NCBI RefSeq assembly: GCF_028292965.1
Contig: NZ_JAQGLG010000218.1
Coordinates: 1-53,348 of the forward strand
Length of the DNA stretch: 53,348 bases
Reading direction: 5' to 3'
Source of the DNA: Sphingomonas bacterium
GTDB lineage: Bacteria; Pseudomonadota; Alphaproteobacteria; Sphingomonadales; Sphingomonadaceae
In this document: in pieces, positions 1 to 10,116 of the stretch
How positions within the stretch are numbered: position 1 is the first letter of the stretch
How the letters are laid out: every line of letters begins with the position of its first letter
Program-made: the position numbers and the translations under genes
Notes under the pieces: model-generated
The model's database searches: none
Seen by the model: only the letters and a program-made list of their open reading frames with translations
Told to the model about the DNA's origin: nothing

Positions 1-189
1 AAGAAAATCGCCGATCAGGTCGGCTTCGTCATCCTCCCCAGACGCTGGGTCGTCGAGCGCTTCTTTGCCTGGATCAATCGCAATCGACGCCTCGCAAAAG
101 ACGTCGAGGCCACCATCAACTCCGCCACAGCCTTCCTCTATGCCGCTTCCATCATGCCCCTCGTCCGACGCATCGCCAGATCAGTATGA
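1..189 (+). mobile_element. IS5-family transposase, C-terminal end (cut by window edge)
   Basis: The open frame from base 1 to the TGA at 187-189 encodes 62 residues. The segment [20 protein letters not shown] is the typical C-terminal DDE block of IS5-group transposases, in which the Glu after WVV is the catalytic acidic residue. The rest of the gene lies upstream of the window, so it cannot be told whether the element is intact. No terminal inverted repeat was recognised just downstream. Confidence 0.8.
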
Positions 190-300
190 CTTATCGGACG
201 GACTCTAAACAGAAAGCGGGGGTCCAGGGTTACTGGCGACGCGCCGGTAATCCTGGGCTCCTGCCTGCGCAGGAGCACATGGTAGATGATAGCGCAGTAC

Positions 301-534
301 CTAGCCGCTACGGCGCTGGTTGCCCTGCTGCTGCGTCAGCAACCGGCCTTTGGTACGGCAAGCCGCGCTGATCACCGGATAGGACAGGTCGCTATTGCGC
401 TGGAGCGCCGCCGGCATCGCCGCCTGGCAGGCCTGGATCGAATGATATTGCACCGGCTCGATGCGCGCCTGGGCGCATTGGTCGGAGCCGTCGCTACAGC
501 CCATGATCGCCATGACGTAGAAGAGCGGTTCCAT
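301..534 (-). CDS. Small conserved-looking hypothetical protein with paired Cys
   Basis: A 77-residue protein beginning MEPLFYVMAIMGC, with four Cys (about residues 13, 21, 34 and 59). It combines a hydrophobic N-terminus with a Cys-containing, Ala/Gln-rich body. I believe similar short proteins occur in sphingomonads, but no function is known to me. The N-terminus could be a short signal or membrane anchor, with the cysteines forming disulfides in the periplasm (inference). It stands alone, divergent from the ABC exporter. The overlapping plus-strand frames look like shadows. Confidence 0.6.
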   Translation of the reverse strand: MEPLFYVMAIMGCSDGSDQCAQARIEPVQYHSIQACQAAMPAALQRNSDLSYPVISAACRTKGRLLTQQQGNQRRSG

Positions 535-633
535 GCCCTGTCTCCCGTTTCCCGAGACTAAAAGCGATGAGATGCCCGACTTGTTCCACGGAATGCTTCC
601 CGCCGGGCTTGACCGTGCCTACATTGCGTCCCG

Positions 634-2448
634 ATGCCGCCGATGACCGAAACGCCCAGCGCCGACCGCCCCCTGCTGCCGACGCTGCGGCGCTTCCTGC
701 CCTATCTGTGGCCGGCGGGCGAAACCGGGCTCAAGGTGCGGATCGTCGGCGCCATGTCGCTGGTCGTCGCGTCCAAGGTGGTGCAAGTCTACGGCGCGGC
801 CTATGCGCTGAAATACGCCTTTGACCGCATGTCGCGCGGCGACCGTGGCGGTGCGCTGGTCGTCGTCGCGCTGGTCGTCGGTTATGCCGTGGCGCGCTTC
901 TCGACCACCCTATTCGACAATCTGCGCAACACCGTGTTCGAGCGCGTCGGCCAGGATGCGACCCGCCGGCTGGCGGCGCGGGTGTTCCGCCATCTCCATC
1001 AATTGTCGCTGCGCTTCCATCTCGAACGGCGCACGGGTGCTGTCACCAAGGTGGTCGAGCGCGGCACCAAGAGCATCGACACCATGCTCTATTTCCTGCT
1101 GTTCAACATCGCGCCGACGGTGCTCGAACTGGGCATGGTGTTGCAGATCTTCTGGCAACATTTCGGCCTGTGGCTGGTCGGCTCGACGCTGGTGATGGTC
1201 GCGCTGTACATCACCTTCACCCGCATGGTGACCGACTGGCGCGCGGCGCTGCGTGCGCGGATGAACGATCTCGACACCGGCGCGGTGGCGCATGCGGTGG
1301 ATTCGCTGCTCAATTTCGAGACGGTCAAATATTTCGGGGCCGAGGAGCGCGAGGGCCGGCGCTACGAAAACGCGATGATCGCCTATGCCAATGCCGCGGT
1401 GAAGAGCGAGAATTCGCTCGCCTGGCTCAATATCGGCCAGTCGCTGATCACCAACGTCATGCTTGCGGTCGGCATGGGGCTGGTCGCCTGGGGCTGGGGC
1501 AAGGGCCAGTTCACCGCCGGCGACGTGATCCTCATCTCGACTTTGTTGTCGCAGCTGTTCCGTCCGCTCGACCTGCTCGGCATGGTCTATCGCACCATCC
1601 GCCAGGGCGTGATCGACATGGGCGCGATGTTCGATCTGGTCGATACGCCGAGCGAGATCGTCGATATCGCGGACGCGCCGGCGCTTCTCGTCGCGCGCGG
1701 TCACGTCCGTTTCGAGGGCGTCACTTTCAGCTATGATCCCGATCGCGAGATCTTGCGGGGTATCGATCTCGACATTCCGGCGGGCAACACCCTGGCGGTG
1801 GTCGGGCCGTCGGGTGCGGGCAAGTCGACGCTCGCACGGCTGATGTATCGTTTCTACGACCTGACCGGCGGACGCATCACGATCGATGGGCAGGATATCG
1901 CCCGCGTGACGCAGGCGAGCCTGCGCGCCGCGATCGGCATCGTCCCGCAGGACACCGTGCTGTTCAACGACACGATCGGCTACAACATCGCCTATGGCCG
2001 CGAGGGCGCCGGGATCGGCGAGGTCGAGCGCGCCGCGAAGGGCGCAGCCATTGCCGGCTTCATCGAACGCCAGACGCTCGGTTATGAGACCCGCGTCGGC
2101 GAGCGCGGTCTCAAGCTGTCGGGGGGCGAGAAACAGCGCGTGGCGATCGCCCGCACCCTGCTCAAGGATCCGCCGATCCTGATCCTCGACGAAGCGACCT
2201 CGGCGCTCGACAGCCGCACCGAGAGCGAGATCCTCGACACGCTCCAGGCGATCGAACGTGGCCGCACCACGATCGTCATCGCCCACCGCCTGTCGACCGT
2301 GGTCCATGCCGACGAAATCGTCGTGCTCGACGCCGGCCGGGTGGTCGAGCGCGGCAGCCACGCCGCGCTGCTGCGCAAACGCGGCCTCTATGCCGAGATG
2401 TGGTCGCGCCAGGCGCAGGAGCGCGAGCAGGCGCTGGCGGCGGAATGA
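634..2448 (+). CDS. Atm1/ABCB7-type ABC exporter (fused permease-ATPase)
   Basis: A 604-residue half-transporter: an N-terminal six-helix ABC membrane domain (about residues 35-330) followed by an ATPase domain. Visible motifs are Walker A GPSGAGKST (about 391-399), signature LSGGEKQR (about 495), Walker B ILILDEATS (about 515) and the H-loop IAHRLST. The segment NFETVKYFGAE is typical of the Atm1/ABCB7/HMT1 branch, inner-membrane exporters of glutathione-linked iron-sulfur or heavy-metal compounds. It would act as a homodimer in the inner membrane. The start may instead be the ATG at 643 (MTETPS). The stop overlaps the next gene (ATGA), so the two are probably co-transcribed. Confidence 0.9.
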   Translation: MPPMTETPSADRPLLPTLRRFLPYLWPAGETGLKVRIVGAMSLVVASKVVQVYGAAYALKYAFDRMSRGDRGGALVVVALVVGYAVARFSTTLFDNLRNTVFERVGQDATRRLAARVFRHLHQLSLRFHLERRTGAVTKVVERGTKSIDTMLYFLLFNIAPTVLELGMVLQIFWQHFGLWLVGSTLVMVALYITFTRMVTDWRAALRARMNDLDTGAVAHAVDSLLNFETVKYFGAEEREGRRYENAMIAYANAAVKSENSLAWLNIGQSLITNVMLAVGMGLVAWGWGKGQFTAGDVILISTLLSQLFRPLDLLGMVYRTIRQGVIDMGAMFDLVDTPSEIVDIADAPALLVARGHVRFEGVTFSYDPDREILRGIDLDIPAGNTLAVVGPSGAGKSTLARLMYRFYDLTGGRITIDGQDIARVTQASLRAAIGIVPQDTVLFNDTIGYNIAYGREGAGIGEVERAAKGAAIAGFIERQTLGYETRVGERGLKLSGGEKQRVAIARTLLKDPPILILDEATSALDSRTESEILDTLQAIERGRTTIVIAHRLSTVVHADEIVVLDAGRVVERGSHAALLRKRGLYAEMWSRQAQEREQALAAE

Positions 2449-3356
2449 GCGTCGACCGGCGCGAGCTGATCGGCGCGCTCGCGGCGCTGCCGTTGCTCGC
2501 CGCCGCTGCGCCACCATCCCCGCCGACCCGCGTCGTGCTGCTCGGCACGAAGGGCGGACCGACGCCGTCACCTTTCCGGGCCGCGCCGGCGACCTTGATC
2601 GAGATCGCCGGCCGCGCCTTTGTCGTCGATTGCGGCAATGGCGTCGCCAACCAACTCGCCAAGGCGCGCATGCCGCTGTCGCGGCTGGCGCATATCTTCG
2701 TCACCCACAATCACAGCGATCACATGGCCGATATCGGCACGCTGATCGAACTCGCCTGGTCATCGGGGTTGATCATGCCGGTCACGGTGCATGGCCCTCC
2801 GCCGATCCGGCAGATCGTCCACGATCAGCTCGCCGCCTACGCCTATGACATCGCCGGCCGCATCCGTGAGGAGGGGCGTGCACCGCTGGCGCCGCTGGTT
2901 CATGTCGACGAGCGTGCCGCACCGGGCGTGGTGCTGCGCGAGGCGGATGTGACGGTGACGTCGGCGCTGGTCGATCATGAGACGATCAGGCCAGCCTTTG
3001 CTTACCGCTTCGACACGCCCGGCCGCTCGATCGTGATCTCGGGCGATACGCGCTATTCCGACAATCTGGTGCGGCTGGCGAAAGGCGCCGACCTGCTGAT
3101 CCATGAGGCGATCTATGCCCCGGCGATCGACCATATGGGCCGCGAGGCCGCACCGACGCTGCGCGAGCATCTCCACCGCAGCCACACCACAACCGAGGAT
3201 GTCGGCCTGATCGCGGCACGCGCCGGGGTGAAGAAGCTGGTGCTGTCACACCTCGTGCCGGCAGATCCTGCGATCACCGACGAGATGTGGCTGGCCGGCG
3301 TGCGGCGGAATTTCGCCGGTGAAGCGGTGGTCGGCCGCGACCTGATGGAGGTTTGA
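2445..3356 (+). CDS. Metallo-beta-lactamase-fold hydrolase, exported
   Basis: A 303-residue protein whose ATG at 2445 overlaps the stop of the ABC exporter. An upstream in-frame extension to 2400 is rejected because it lies inside the exporter gene. The N-terminus (DRRELIGALAALPLLAAAA) looks like a signal peptide with twin arginines, suggesting Tat export. The mature part carries the binuclear zinc motif THNHSDHMAD (HxHxDH), a later ISGDTRYS segment (metal-bridging Asp) and a C-terminal LSHLVP His. It resembles RNase Z/arylsulfatase-like members of the superfamily. The substrate is unknown. Confidence 0.85.
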   Translation: MSVDRRELIGALAALPLLAAAAPPSPPTRVVLLGTKGGPTPSPFRAAPATLIEIAGRAFVVDCGNGVANQLAKARMPLSRLAHIFVTHNHSDHMADIGTLIELAWSSGLIMPVTVHGPPPIRQIVHDQLAAYAYDIAGRIREEGRAPLAPLVHVDERAAPGVVLREADVTVTSALVDHETIRPAFAYRFDTPGRSIVISGDTRYSDNLVRLAKGADLLIHEAIYAPAIDHMGREAAPTLREHLHRSHTTTEDVGLIAARAGVKKLVLSHLVPADPAITDEMWLAGVRRNFAGEAVVGRDLMEV

Positions 3357-3364
3357 TACTACTC

Positions 3365-3449
3365 CGTCACCCCGGACTTGTTCCGGGGTCCACCGTGCCG
3401 CGTAAGAAGCGGCTGTGCGTGTGCGGAACGGTGGATGCCGGCATGACGG
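3365..3449. repeat. Dispersed palindromic repeat, copy 1
   Basis: An 85-bp intergenic element that begins CGTCACCCCGGACTTGTTCC and ends with GGATGCCGGCATGACGG. The ends are imperfect inverted repeats, so it can fold into a long hairpin. A clearly related copy lies at 50509-50604, sharing the ends and the middle segment GAAGCGGCTG...GTGCGTGTGCGGAAC. It sits between the convergent hydrolase and GNAT genes. Confidence 0.75.
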
Positions 3450-3466
3450 GAATGGATGGCGCGCTC

Positions 3467-3739
3467 TTACGCCAGCAAATCCTGCACATCCGGATGGCGC
3501 TTGATATAGGCCGCGACGAACGGGCATTGCGCCACGACCTTCAGCCCGCGGTCGCGCGCGCTGTCGAGCGCGCCGCGGATCAGCTTGCTCGCCACGCCGC
3601 GTCCCTCGATCGCCTTGGGCACCAACGTATGGGTGAAGACGATCGTATCGCCCTCGATCTGATAGGCGGCGAGGGCGCGGTGGCCATCGACCACCAGTTC
3701 GAATTCCTGCTCGGCCTTGTTGTCGCGTACGATTTCCAT
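3467..3739 (-). CDS. Small GNAT-fold N-acetyltransferase (YjdJ-like)
   Basis: A 90-residue protein from the ATG at 3739. An upstream TTG at 3775 would add 12 atypical residues. The sequence FELVVDGHRALAAYQIEGDTIVFTHTLV...EGRGVASKLIRGALD...VVAQCPFVAAYIKRHP matches the short Gcn5-related acetyltransferases of the YjdJ type, with the acetyl-CoA loop at EGRGVASKL. The substrate is unknown. It is divergent from recQ. Confidence 0.85.
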   Translation of the reverse strand: MEIVRDNKAEQEFELVVDGHRALAAYQIEGDTIVFTHTLVPKAIEGRGVASKLIRGALDSARDRGLKVVAQCPFVAAYIKRHPDVQDLLA

Positions 3740-3787
3740 GCGCGGCGCTTGCACCGGATCGAGCCGCGCGTGCAATAGGGCGCGATA

Positions 3788-5559
<1,772 letters not shown>

Positions 5560-5563
<4 letters not shown>

Positions 5564-5997
5564 CCGCAGATATCCGCCGCATTGATGACCGCATCTCGGT
5601 CGCCCCGCAGATCACCCCGTGGGACGTCAGCGAGATCGCCCGCGCCGGCTTCGTCGCGATCGTCAACAACCGTCCCGATGACGAGGAGGCTGGCCAGCCG
5701 GAGGGCGCCGAGATCCGCGCCGCGGCGGAAGCTGCCGGGCTGAGCTATACCGAAATCCCGATCACCCATGCCGGCTTCTCGTTTCCGCAGGTCGAGGCGA
5801 TGGCAGCGGCGCTCGACGCGGCGGGCGGGCCGGTGCTCGCCTATTGCCGCTCGGGCACGCGCTCATGCAACCTCTGGGCGCTGGCCTCGGCCAAGGCCGG
5901 CGGCGACCCCGACGAGCTCGTCGCCAAGGGCGCCGGCGCGGGCTATGATCTGTCGGGGATCAGGCCGCTGCTAGATCAGCTGTCGGGTCAGGCATGA
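5560..5997 (+). CDS. TIGR01244/DUF442 family phosphatase-like protein
   Basis: A 145-residue protein of the DUF442 (beta-lactamase-hydrolase-like) family, which has a dual-specificity-phosphatase-like fold. It contains DDRISVAPQITPWDVSEIARAGF, NNRPDDE and the active-site loop YCRSGTRSCNLWALA, whose Cys-x5-Arg is the phosphatase/rhodanese-like signature. Relatives act in sulfide or sulfur handling. The actual reaction here is unknown. It overlaps recQ by ATGA and is probably in the same transcript. Confidence 0.85.
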
Positions 5998-6033
5998 CCG
6001 GCAACTTGTTTTACTGCACCCCCCCACAAATTT

Positions 6034-6143
6034 GCACCACCCCGGCGCAGGCCGGGGCCCAGCTGGGGGACAATCGTAAAAGAGCGTTGCGTCCTGTTAC
6101 TTCCGCCTTCCCAACTGGGCCCCGGCCTGCGCCGGGGTGGTGC
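6034..6143. repeat. Long inverted repeat (29-bp arms)
   Basis: A perfect 29-bp inverted repeat. The left arm at 6034-6062 begins GCACCACCCCGGCGCAGGCC and the right arm at 6115-6143 is its exact reverse complement. The arms are separated by 52 bases. Each arm contains a smaller GC-rich palindrome, CCCCGGC...GCCGGGG. It lies between the DUF442 gene and the small membrane-anchored protein. The form suggests a non-autonomous REP/MITE-like element. Confidence 0.75.
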
Positions 6144-6175
6144 TGGGCTGCTCGGTTGTCGAGGAATCTGCACTC

Positions 6176-6565
6176 ATGAACTGGGCCCAGCTCGGCGGCT
6201 CGATCGTCGCGATCCTGCTCCTTGCCGGCGCCGCACGGATGCTGCGGCTGGGCGAAAGCAAGATCGCCACCGCCGCCGACGCGCGGCGCTTTGCGGAAGA
6301 AGCGCTGGCCGGGTTCGAGGCGCGCCACGCGGTCGTCGGCACCGACGGCAATGCCGCTTTGGTCGCCGGTAACGGTACCATCGCAGTGCTCAAGCGCCAC
6401 GGCGCACAGGTCGCGGTGCGCCGGCTGACCCCGCCGCTCCGCCTGCGCGAGGCGATCGAGGGCGTCACGGTCGAGACCGGCGAACGGTTGTTCGGCGCGG
6501 TGACGCTGCTCGGCGTGCTGCCGGTCGATGTGCAGACACTGGAAGCGCCGCTGACACTGATGTAA
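6176..6565 (+). CDS. Hypothetical membrane-anchored protein
   Basis: A 129-residue protein. The ATG at 6176 is chosen because the in-frame extension to 6137 runs into the inverted repeat. An N-terminal hydrophobic helix (about residues 8-23, GSIVAILLLAGAARML) would anchor it in the inner membrane. The rest is soluble and mixed alpha/beta, with no motif I recognise. It is 11 bases upstream of the fatty-acid hydroxylase and probably co-transcribed with it. Function unknown. Confidence 0.6.
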   Translation: MNWAQLGGSIVAILLLAGAARMLRLGESKIATAADARRFAEEALAGFEARHAVVGTDGNAALVAGNGTIAVLKRHGAQVAVRRLTPPLRLREAIEGVTVETGERLFGAVTLLGVLPVDVQTLEAPLTLM

Positions 6566-6576
6566 GCAGGTTCACC

Positions 6577-7476
6577 ATGAAGCTGCCCAATCCCGTCGAC
6601 TATGCCGTGCCCGCCTTCGTGCTACTGGTGCTGGCCGAGATGCTGGTCGCCTGGGCGCGCGACCGCAAACGATACGAACCGAAGGATACGCTGGTGTCGC
6701 TCGCGTTGGGCACCGGCAGCACCGTCGCGGGCGTGCTGACCGGCGGCTTCGCCTATGCGCTGGCGGTCTGGTTCTGGCAGTTCCGCATCTTCGAGATCGG
6801 CTATGCCTGGTACTGGTTCCTCCTCGCCTTCGTGATCGACGACCTGTCTTATTACGCCTTCCACCGTGCAGCGCACCGCGTGCGCTGGTTCTGGGCCAGC
6901 CACGTCATCCATCATTCGAGCCAGCATTATAATCTGTCGACCGCGCTGCGGCAGACCTGGACCGGCTTCTTCTCGCTGTCCTTCCTGTTCCGCCTGCCGC
7001 TGGCGATCATCGGTTTCCCGCCGGCGATGCTGCTGTTCGTCGGCGGCCTCAACCTGATCTACCAGTTCTGGATCCACACCGAAGTGATCGGCCGCATGCC
7101 GCGCTGGTTCGAGGCGGTGATGAACACGCCATCGCACCACCGCGTCCACCACGCCACCAACCCGCGTTATCTCGACACCAATTATGCCGGCGTGTTCATC
7201 ATCTGGGATCGCATGTTCGGCACCTTCACGCCCGAGCTGGACGAGGAGCGGCCGCGTTACGGGATCGTCAAGAATCTCGGCAGCTTCAACCTGTTCTGGG
7301 CGGCGTTCCACGAATGGATCGGCATCGCCATCGATATGTGGAAGGCGCCCGGCCTGCGTGCCAAATTGGGCTATCTCGTCATGCCGCCGGGCTGGAGTCA
7401 CGACGGCAGCCGCGATACGTCCGAGACGATAAAAGCGCGCTGGGCCGAGACTCAGCGCAAGCGGGGCGCTGACTAG
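6577..7476 (+). CDS. Sterol desaturase / fatty acid hydroxylase family protein
   Basis: A 299-residue integral membrane di-iron enzyme. The family's histidine boxes are visible: HRAAH (96-100), HVIHHSSQHYN (from 109) and HHRVHH (about 187-192), between several hydrophobic helices. Family members hydroxylate or desaturate sterols, carotenoids or long-chain lipids using O2. The substrate cannot be told from sequence. It is followed, with a one-base overlap (TAGTG), by a GMC oxidoreductase, so the two may act on related alcohol or lipid substrates (inference). Confidence 0.9.
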   Translation: MKLPNPVDYAVPAFVLLVLAEMLVAWARDRKRYEPKDTLVSLALGTGSTVAGVLTGGFAYALAVWFWQFRIFEIGYAWYWFLLAFVIDDLSYYAFHRAAHRVRWFWASHVIHHSSQHYNLSTALRQTWTGFFSLSFLFRLPLAIIGFPPAMLLFVGGLNLIYQFWIHTEVIGRMPRWFEAVMNTPSHHRVHHATNPRYLDTNYAGVFIIWDRMFGTFTPELDEERPRYGIVKNLGSFNLFWAAFHEWIGIAIDMWKAPGLRAKLGYLVMPPGWSHDGSRDTSETIKARWAETQRKRGAD

Positions 7477-9062
7477 TGGAAGAGGCGGATATCGTCGTCG
7501 TCGGCGGCGGCTCGGGCGGCGCCGCGGCGGCCGGCCGGCTGAGCGAGGGCGGCAAGTACAGCGTCGCCCTGCTCGAGGCGGGCGGGCGCAATACCGGGCT
7601 GCGCACCCGCGTGCCGGGCTTTCTCGCCTTTCAGAACGAGGCGACCAACTGGGCCTATGAGACGGTGCCGCAGGCTGGGCTCAACGGCCGGCGCGGTTAT
7701 CAGCCGCGCGGGCGCGGCCTGGGCGGGTCGAGCGCGATCAACGCCATGCTCTATCTGCGCGGCAACAAATGGGATTACGACAATTGGGCGGCGATGGGCT
7801 GCCCCGGCTGGTCCTATGACGAAGTGCTGCCGGTGTTCCGGCGCGGCGAACAGAATATGCGCGGTGCCGACGAATTTCACGGCGGGGAGGGCCCGCTGTT
7901 CGTCTCCGATCAGTGCGATCCGCACCCGGGCTCGCTCGAATTCGTCGCGGCGGCGAAGTCGCTGCAGATTCCGACCAATGATGATTTCAACGGCGCGCGG
8001 CAGGATGGCGTCGGCCTTTACCAGGTGACGCAGAAGAATGGCGAGCGCTGGAGCTCGGGCCGGGCCTATGTCGAGAGCGCGAGCAAACGCGACAATCTAG
8101 CGGTGCTGACCGGCGTGACTGCCGAGCGCGTCCTGTTCGACGAGGGCCGCGCCTGGGGCGTCGCCTATCTGCAGGACGGCGAGCCGCGCGAAATCCGCGC
8201 GCGCCGCGCGGTGATCCTCGCCGGCGGCGTATTCGGCACCGCGCAGCTGCTGATGCTGTCCGGTATCGGCCCAGGGCGCCATCTGCGCGAACAGGGCATC
8301 GCCGTGCGCATCGACCGGCCGGCGGTGGGATCGAACCTGCAGGACCATGTCGATTACGTCGCGGCGTTCGAGACGAAGGGCCGCTATTTCCTTGGGCAGT
8401 CGTTCCTCGGCAACATGAAGATGCTGGTCGCGATGGCGCAGTGGATGCGCGGTCGGCGCGGTACGATGACCTCGCCCTTCGCCGAGGCCGGTGGCTTCCT
8501 GACGCTCGACCCCACGGCGCCCGCCCCCGACGTCCAGCTGCACTTCGTGCCGGTGGTGCTGGAGGATCACGGGCGCACCAAGGTCAAGGGCCATGGCTTC
8601 TCCTGCCATGTCTGCGTGCTGCGGCCGGAGAGCCATGGCACGGTGCGGCTCGGCTCGATCGATGCGCGCGATGCGCCGCTGATCGACCCCGCCTTCCTCA
8701 CCGATCCGCGCGACATGGCGCTGCTCAAACAGGGCGTGCGCGCGATGTACCGCATCCTCGAGACGCCGCCGCTCAGCGATCACAAGGGCAGGGACCGCTA
8801 CCCGATCGACCGCACCGATGACGACGCGCTCGAACGCCTGATCCGCGCCCGGGCGGACACCATCTATCACCCGGTCGGCACCGCGCGGATGGGCTCGGAC
8901 GATCTCGCGGTGTGCGACCCGAAGCTGCGCGTGCGCGGCGTCGAGGGGCTGTACGTCGCCGACGCCTCGGTCATGCCCAAGCTGGTCTCGGGCAACACCA
9001 ACGCCCCCTCGATCATGATCGGCGAGCGCTGCGCCGATTTCGTCGCGGCAGATCTCGCCTGA
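7476..9062 (+). CDS. GMC-family FAD-dependent oxidoreductase (choline/alcohol dehydrogenase type)
   Basis: A 528-residue flavoenzyme starting at a GTG that overlaps the upstream stop by one base. The FAD-binding motif VVGGGSGGAAAAGRLSE is at residues 6-22. GMC signatures follow: GRGLGGSSAINAMLYLRG, then AGGVFGTAQLLMLSGIGP. The C-terminal active-site region contains IYHPVGTARMG and NTNAPSIMIGERCADFV. Relatives oxidise choline or aliphatic alcohols to aldehydes. The substrate is not identifiable. Likely an operon partner of the fatty-acid hydroxylase. Confidence 0.92.
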   Translation: MEEADIVVVGGGSGGAAAAGRLSEGGKYSVALLEAGGRNTGLRTRVPGFLAFQNEATNWAYETVPQAGLNGRRGYQPRGRGLGGSSAINAMLYLRGNKWDYDNWAAMGCPGWSYDEVLPVFRRGEQNMRGADEFHGGEGPLFVSDQCDPHPGSLEFVAAAKSLQIPTNDDFNGARQDGVGLYQVTQKNGERWSSGRAYVESASKRDNLAVLTGVTAERVLFDEGRAWGVAYLQDGEPREIRARRAVILAGGVFGTAQLLMLSGIGPGRHLREQGIAVRIDRPAVGSNLQDHVDYVAAFETKGRYFLGQSFLGNMKMLVAMAQWMRGRRGTMTSPFAEAGGFLTLDPTAPAPDVQLHFVPVVLEDHGRTKVKGHGFSCHVCVLRPESHGTVRLGSIDARDAPLIDPAFLTDPRDMALLKQGVRAMYRILETPPLSDHKGRDRYPIDRTDDDALERLIRARADTIYHPVGTARMGSDDLAVCDPKLRVRGVEGLYVADASVMPKLVSGNTNAPSIMIGERCADFVAADLA

Positions 9063-9068
9063 ATCTCT

Positions 9069-9179
9069 CCCCTCCCGTTTACGGGAGGGGTCGGGGGTGG
9101 GCGCCCGGCCAATCATAAGCGGCGCGCTCAATGGAGAGCGCGAGCCCATCCCTCGGTCCCCTCCCGCAAGCGGGAGGGG
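9069..9179. repeat. Composite GC-rich palindromic element, copy 1
   Basis: Two hairpins flank this intergenic element: CCCCTCCCGT...ACGGGAGGGG at 9069-9090, and CCCCTCCCGC...GCGGGAGGGG at 9158-9179. The segment GGGGGTGGGCGCCCG follows the first hairpin. The same two-hairpin layout with a related inner segment occurs at 38005-38113, and a shorter single hairpin is at 47856-47873. This is a dispersed REP-like family. Confidence 0.7.
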
Positions 9180-9228
9180 AGGAAGTAGAGCAAGCCGCCG
9201 TTCAGCTATCTCTGCTACGCAACGCCTT

Positions 9229-9372
9229 GTGGAACGAAAAACCCTCAACAAGGCCGGCCTCGCCGCGCTCGTCGTCCTCGCGCCCGGCGGCATGATCCTG
9301 GGTGGTCTGCTGGCATATCGCGCCTATCGCAAACGCGCCGAGGCAGCCGCGAAGGATAGCCCGGACGCCTGA
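9229..9372 (+). CDS. Small single-span membrane protein, hypothetical
   Basis: A 47-residue reading frame from the GTG at 9229: a basic start (ERKTLNKAG), one hydrophobic helix rich in Ala/Leu/Gly (AALVVLAPGGMILGGLLA) and a basic tail (YRAYRKRAEAAAKD). It looks like a small inner-membrane protein with a positive C-terminal end. The longer in-frame extension to 9097 runs into the palindromic repeat and is rejected. No clear ribosome binding site is visible. Function unknown. Confidence 0.45.
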   Translation: MERKTLNKAGLAALVVLAPGGMILGGLLAYRAYRKRAEAAAKDSPDA

Positions 9373-9715
9373 GCCGCGCGCCGCGATTCAACCCGGCGGC
9401 AAAGCGCGGCATGGTCGCACCAATGACCGCGGCGATGCCGGCGGCCTGTTTCTCATCGTGAATCGTTCGGAATGGAGGCCCTCGCGCGCCGTCCTCTCCA
9501 CTCGCCCTGGTATCGGCGCGACAATTCCCTGCCAATTCCCTGCCATCTCCAACTCGCGCTCCGCGGAGATGGAGACCAAGCCACTGAGATCGAGCCAAAA
9601 CATGGATATTGTTGCCGCGGCTTGGTTCAGCAGAAAAAATATCGGCAGGGAAAACAGGCCGTGCCGACATAGCGCGGCGCCGGCGATCCGGCGTAGATCG
9701 GCGCCGGAGGATGCC
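9373..9715. other. Gene-free stretch with AATTCCCTGCC repeats
   Basis: No convincing gene in 343 bases. It holds two head-to-tail copies of the 11-mer AATTCCCTGCC at 9523-9533 and 9534-9544, and the reverse-complement form GGCAGGGAAA at 9644-9653. The same 11-mer forms a perfect palindrome at 36938-36976. The short frames here lack ribosome binding sites and recognisable composition. Confidence 0.5.
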
Positions 9716-10015
9716 ATGAACCACTATCTGCTGATCTACGATCTCGCGGCCGACTATCTCGAACGCCGCCCCGATTTCCGCGCCGAGCATCTCGCGCTTG
9801 CCTGGCGAAGCGCGGACGAGGGCAGCCTCGTCCTGGGCGGTCCTGTCGGCGATCCGGTCGAATCCGCGCTGCTGCTGTTCAACGACGCGGACAAGGCGGC
9901 CGCCTTTGCCGGGGAAGATCCCTATGTGCTGAACGGCCTGGTGCGCAGCTGGCGCGTCGCGCCGTGGATCACGGTCGTCGGCGAGAGCGCCGCGACGCCG
10001 ATCCGGCCGGCCTGA
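9716..10015 (+). CDS. YCII-domain protein
   Basis: A 99-residue protein of the YCII/YciI-like family, with a ferredoxin-like dimeric fold. It begins MNHYLLIYDLAADYLERR and contains RAEHLALAWRSADEGSLVLGGPV, LLFNDADKAAAFAGEDPYVLNGLV and SWRVAPWITVV. The conserved His (about 24) and the Asp in DPYV are family features. The ATG at 9716 is chosen over longer in-frame starts because GGAGG at 9706-9710 sits five bases upstream. The enzymatic role is unknown. It is convergent with amtB. Confidence 0.88.
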   Translation: MNHYLLIYDLAADYLERRPDFRAEHLALAWRSADEGSLVLGGPVGDPVESALLLFNDADKAAAFAGEDPYVLNGLVRSWRVAPWITVVGESAATPIRPA

Positions 10016-10022
10016 TCGCCAC

Positions 10023-10055
10023 ATAAAAAAGGGCCGGTGCGTTGCCGCACCGGCC
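10023..10055 (-). terminator. Rho-independent terminator of glnK-amtB
   Basis: Read on the minus strand, GGCCGGTGCG - GCAA - CGCACCGGCC forms a perfect 10-bp GC-rich stem with a 4-base loop, followed by a run of T (A on the plus strand at 10025-10030). It lies about 60 bases after the amtB stop codon. Confidence 0.85.
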
Positions 10056-10116
10056 TTAGGTCGTCCGCAGGAGGAACGTCTGGAGGGGGTGGGCTCTCGT
10101 CCCGCCCCCGATCTCG

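Noticed and set aside
910..2571. Long minus-strand frame over the ABC exporter (553 codons), and similar long antisense frames over recQ, tldD, the TonB receptor and others.
   Set aside because: Shadows of high-GC coding sequence: Arg/Asp/His-rich composition, no motifs, and a well-recognised gene on the other strand.
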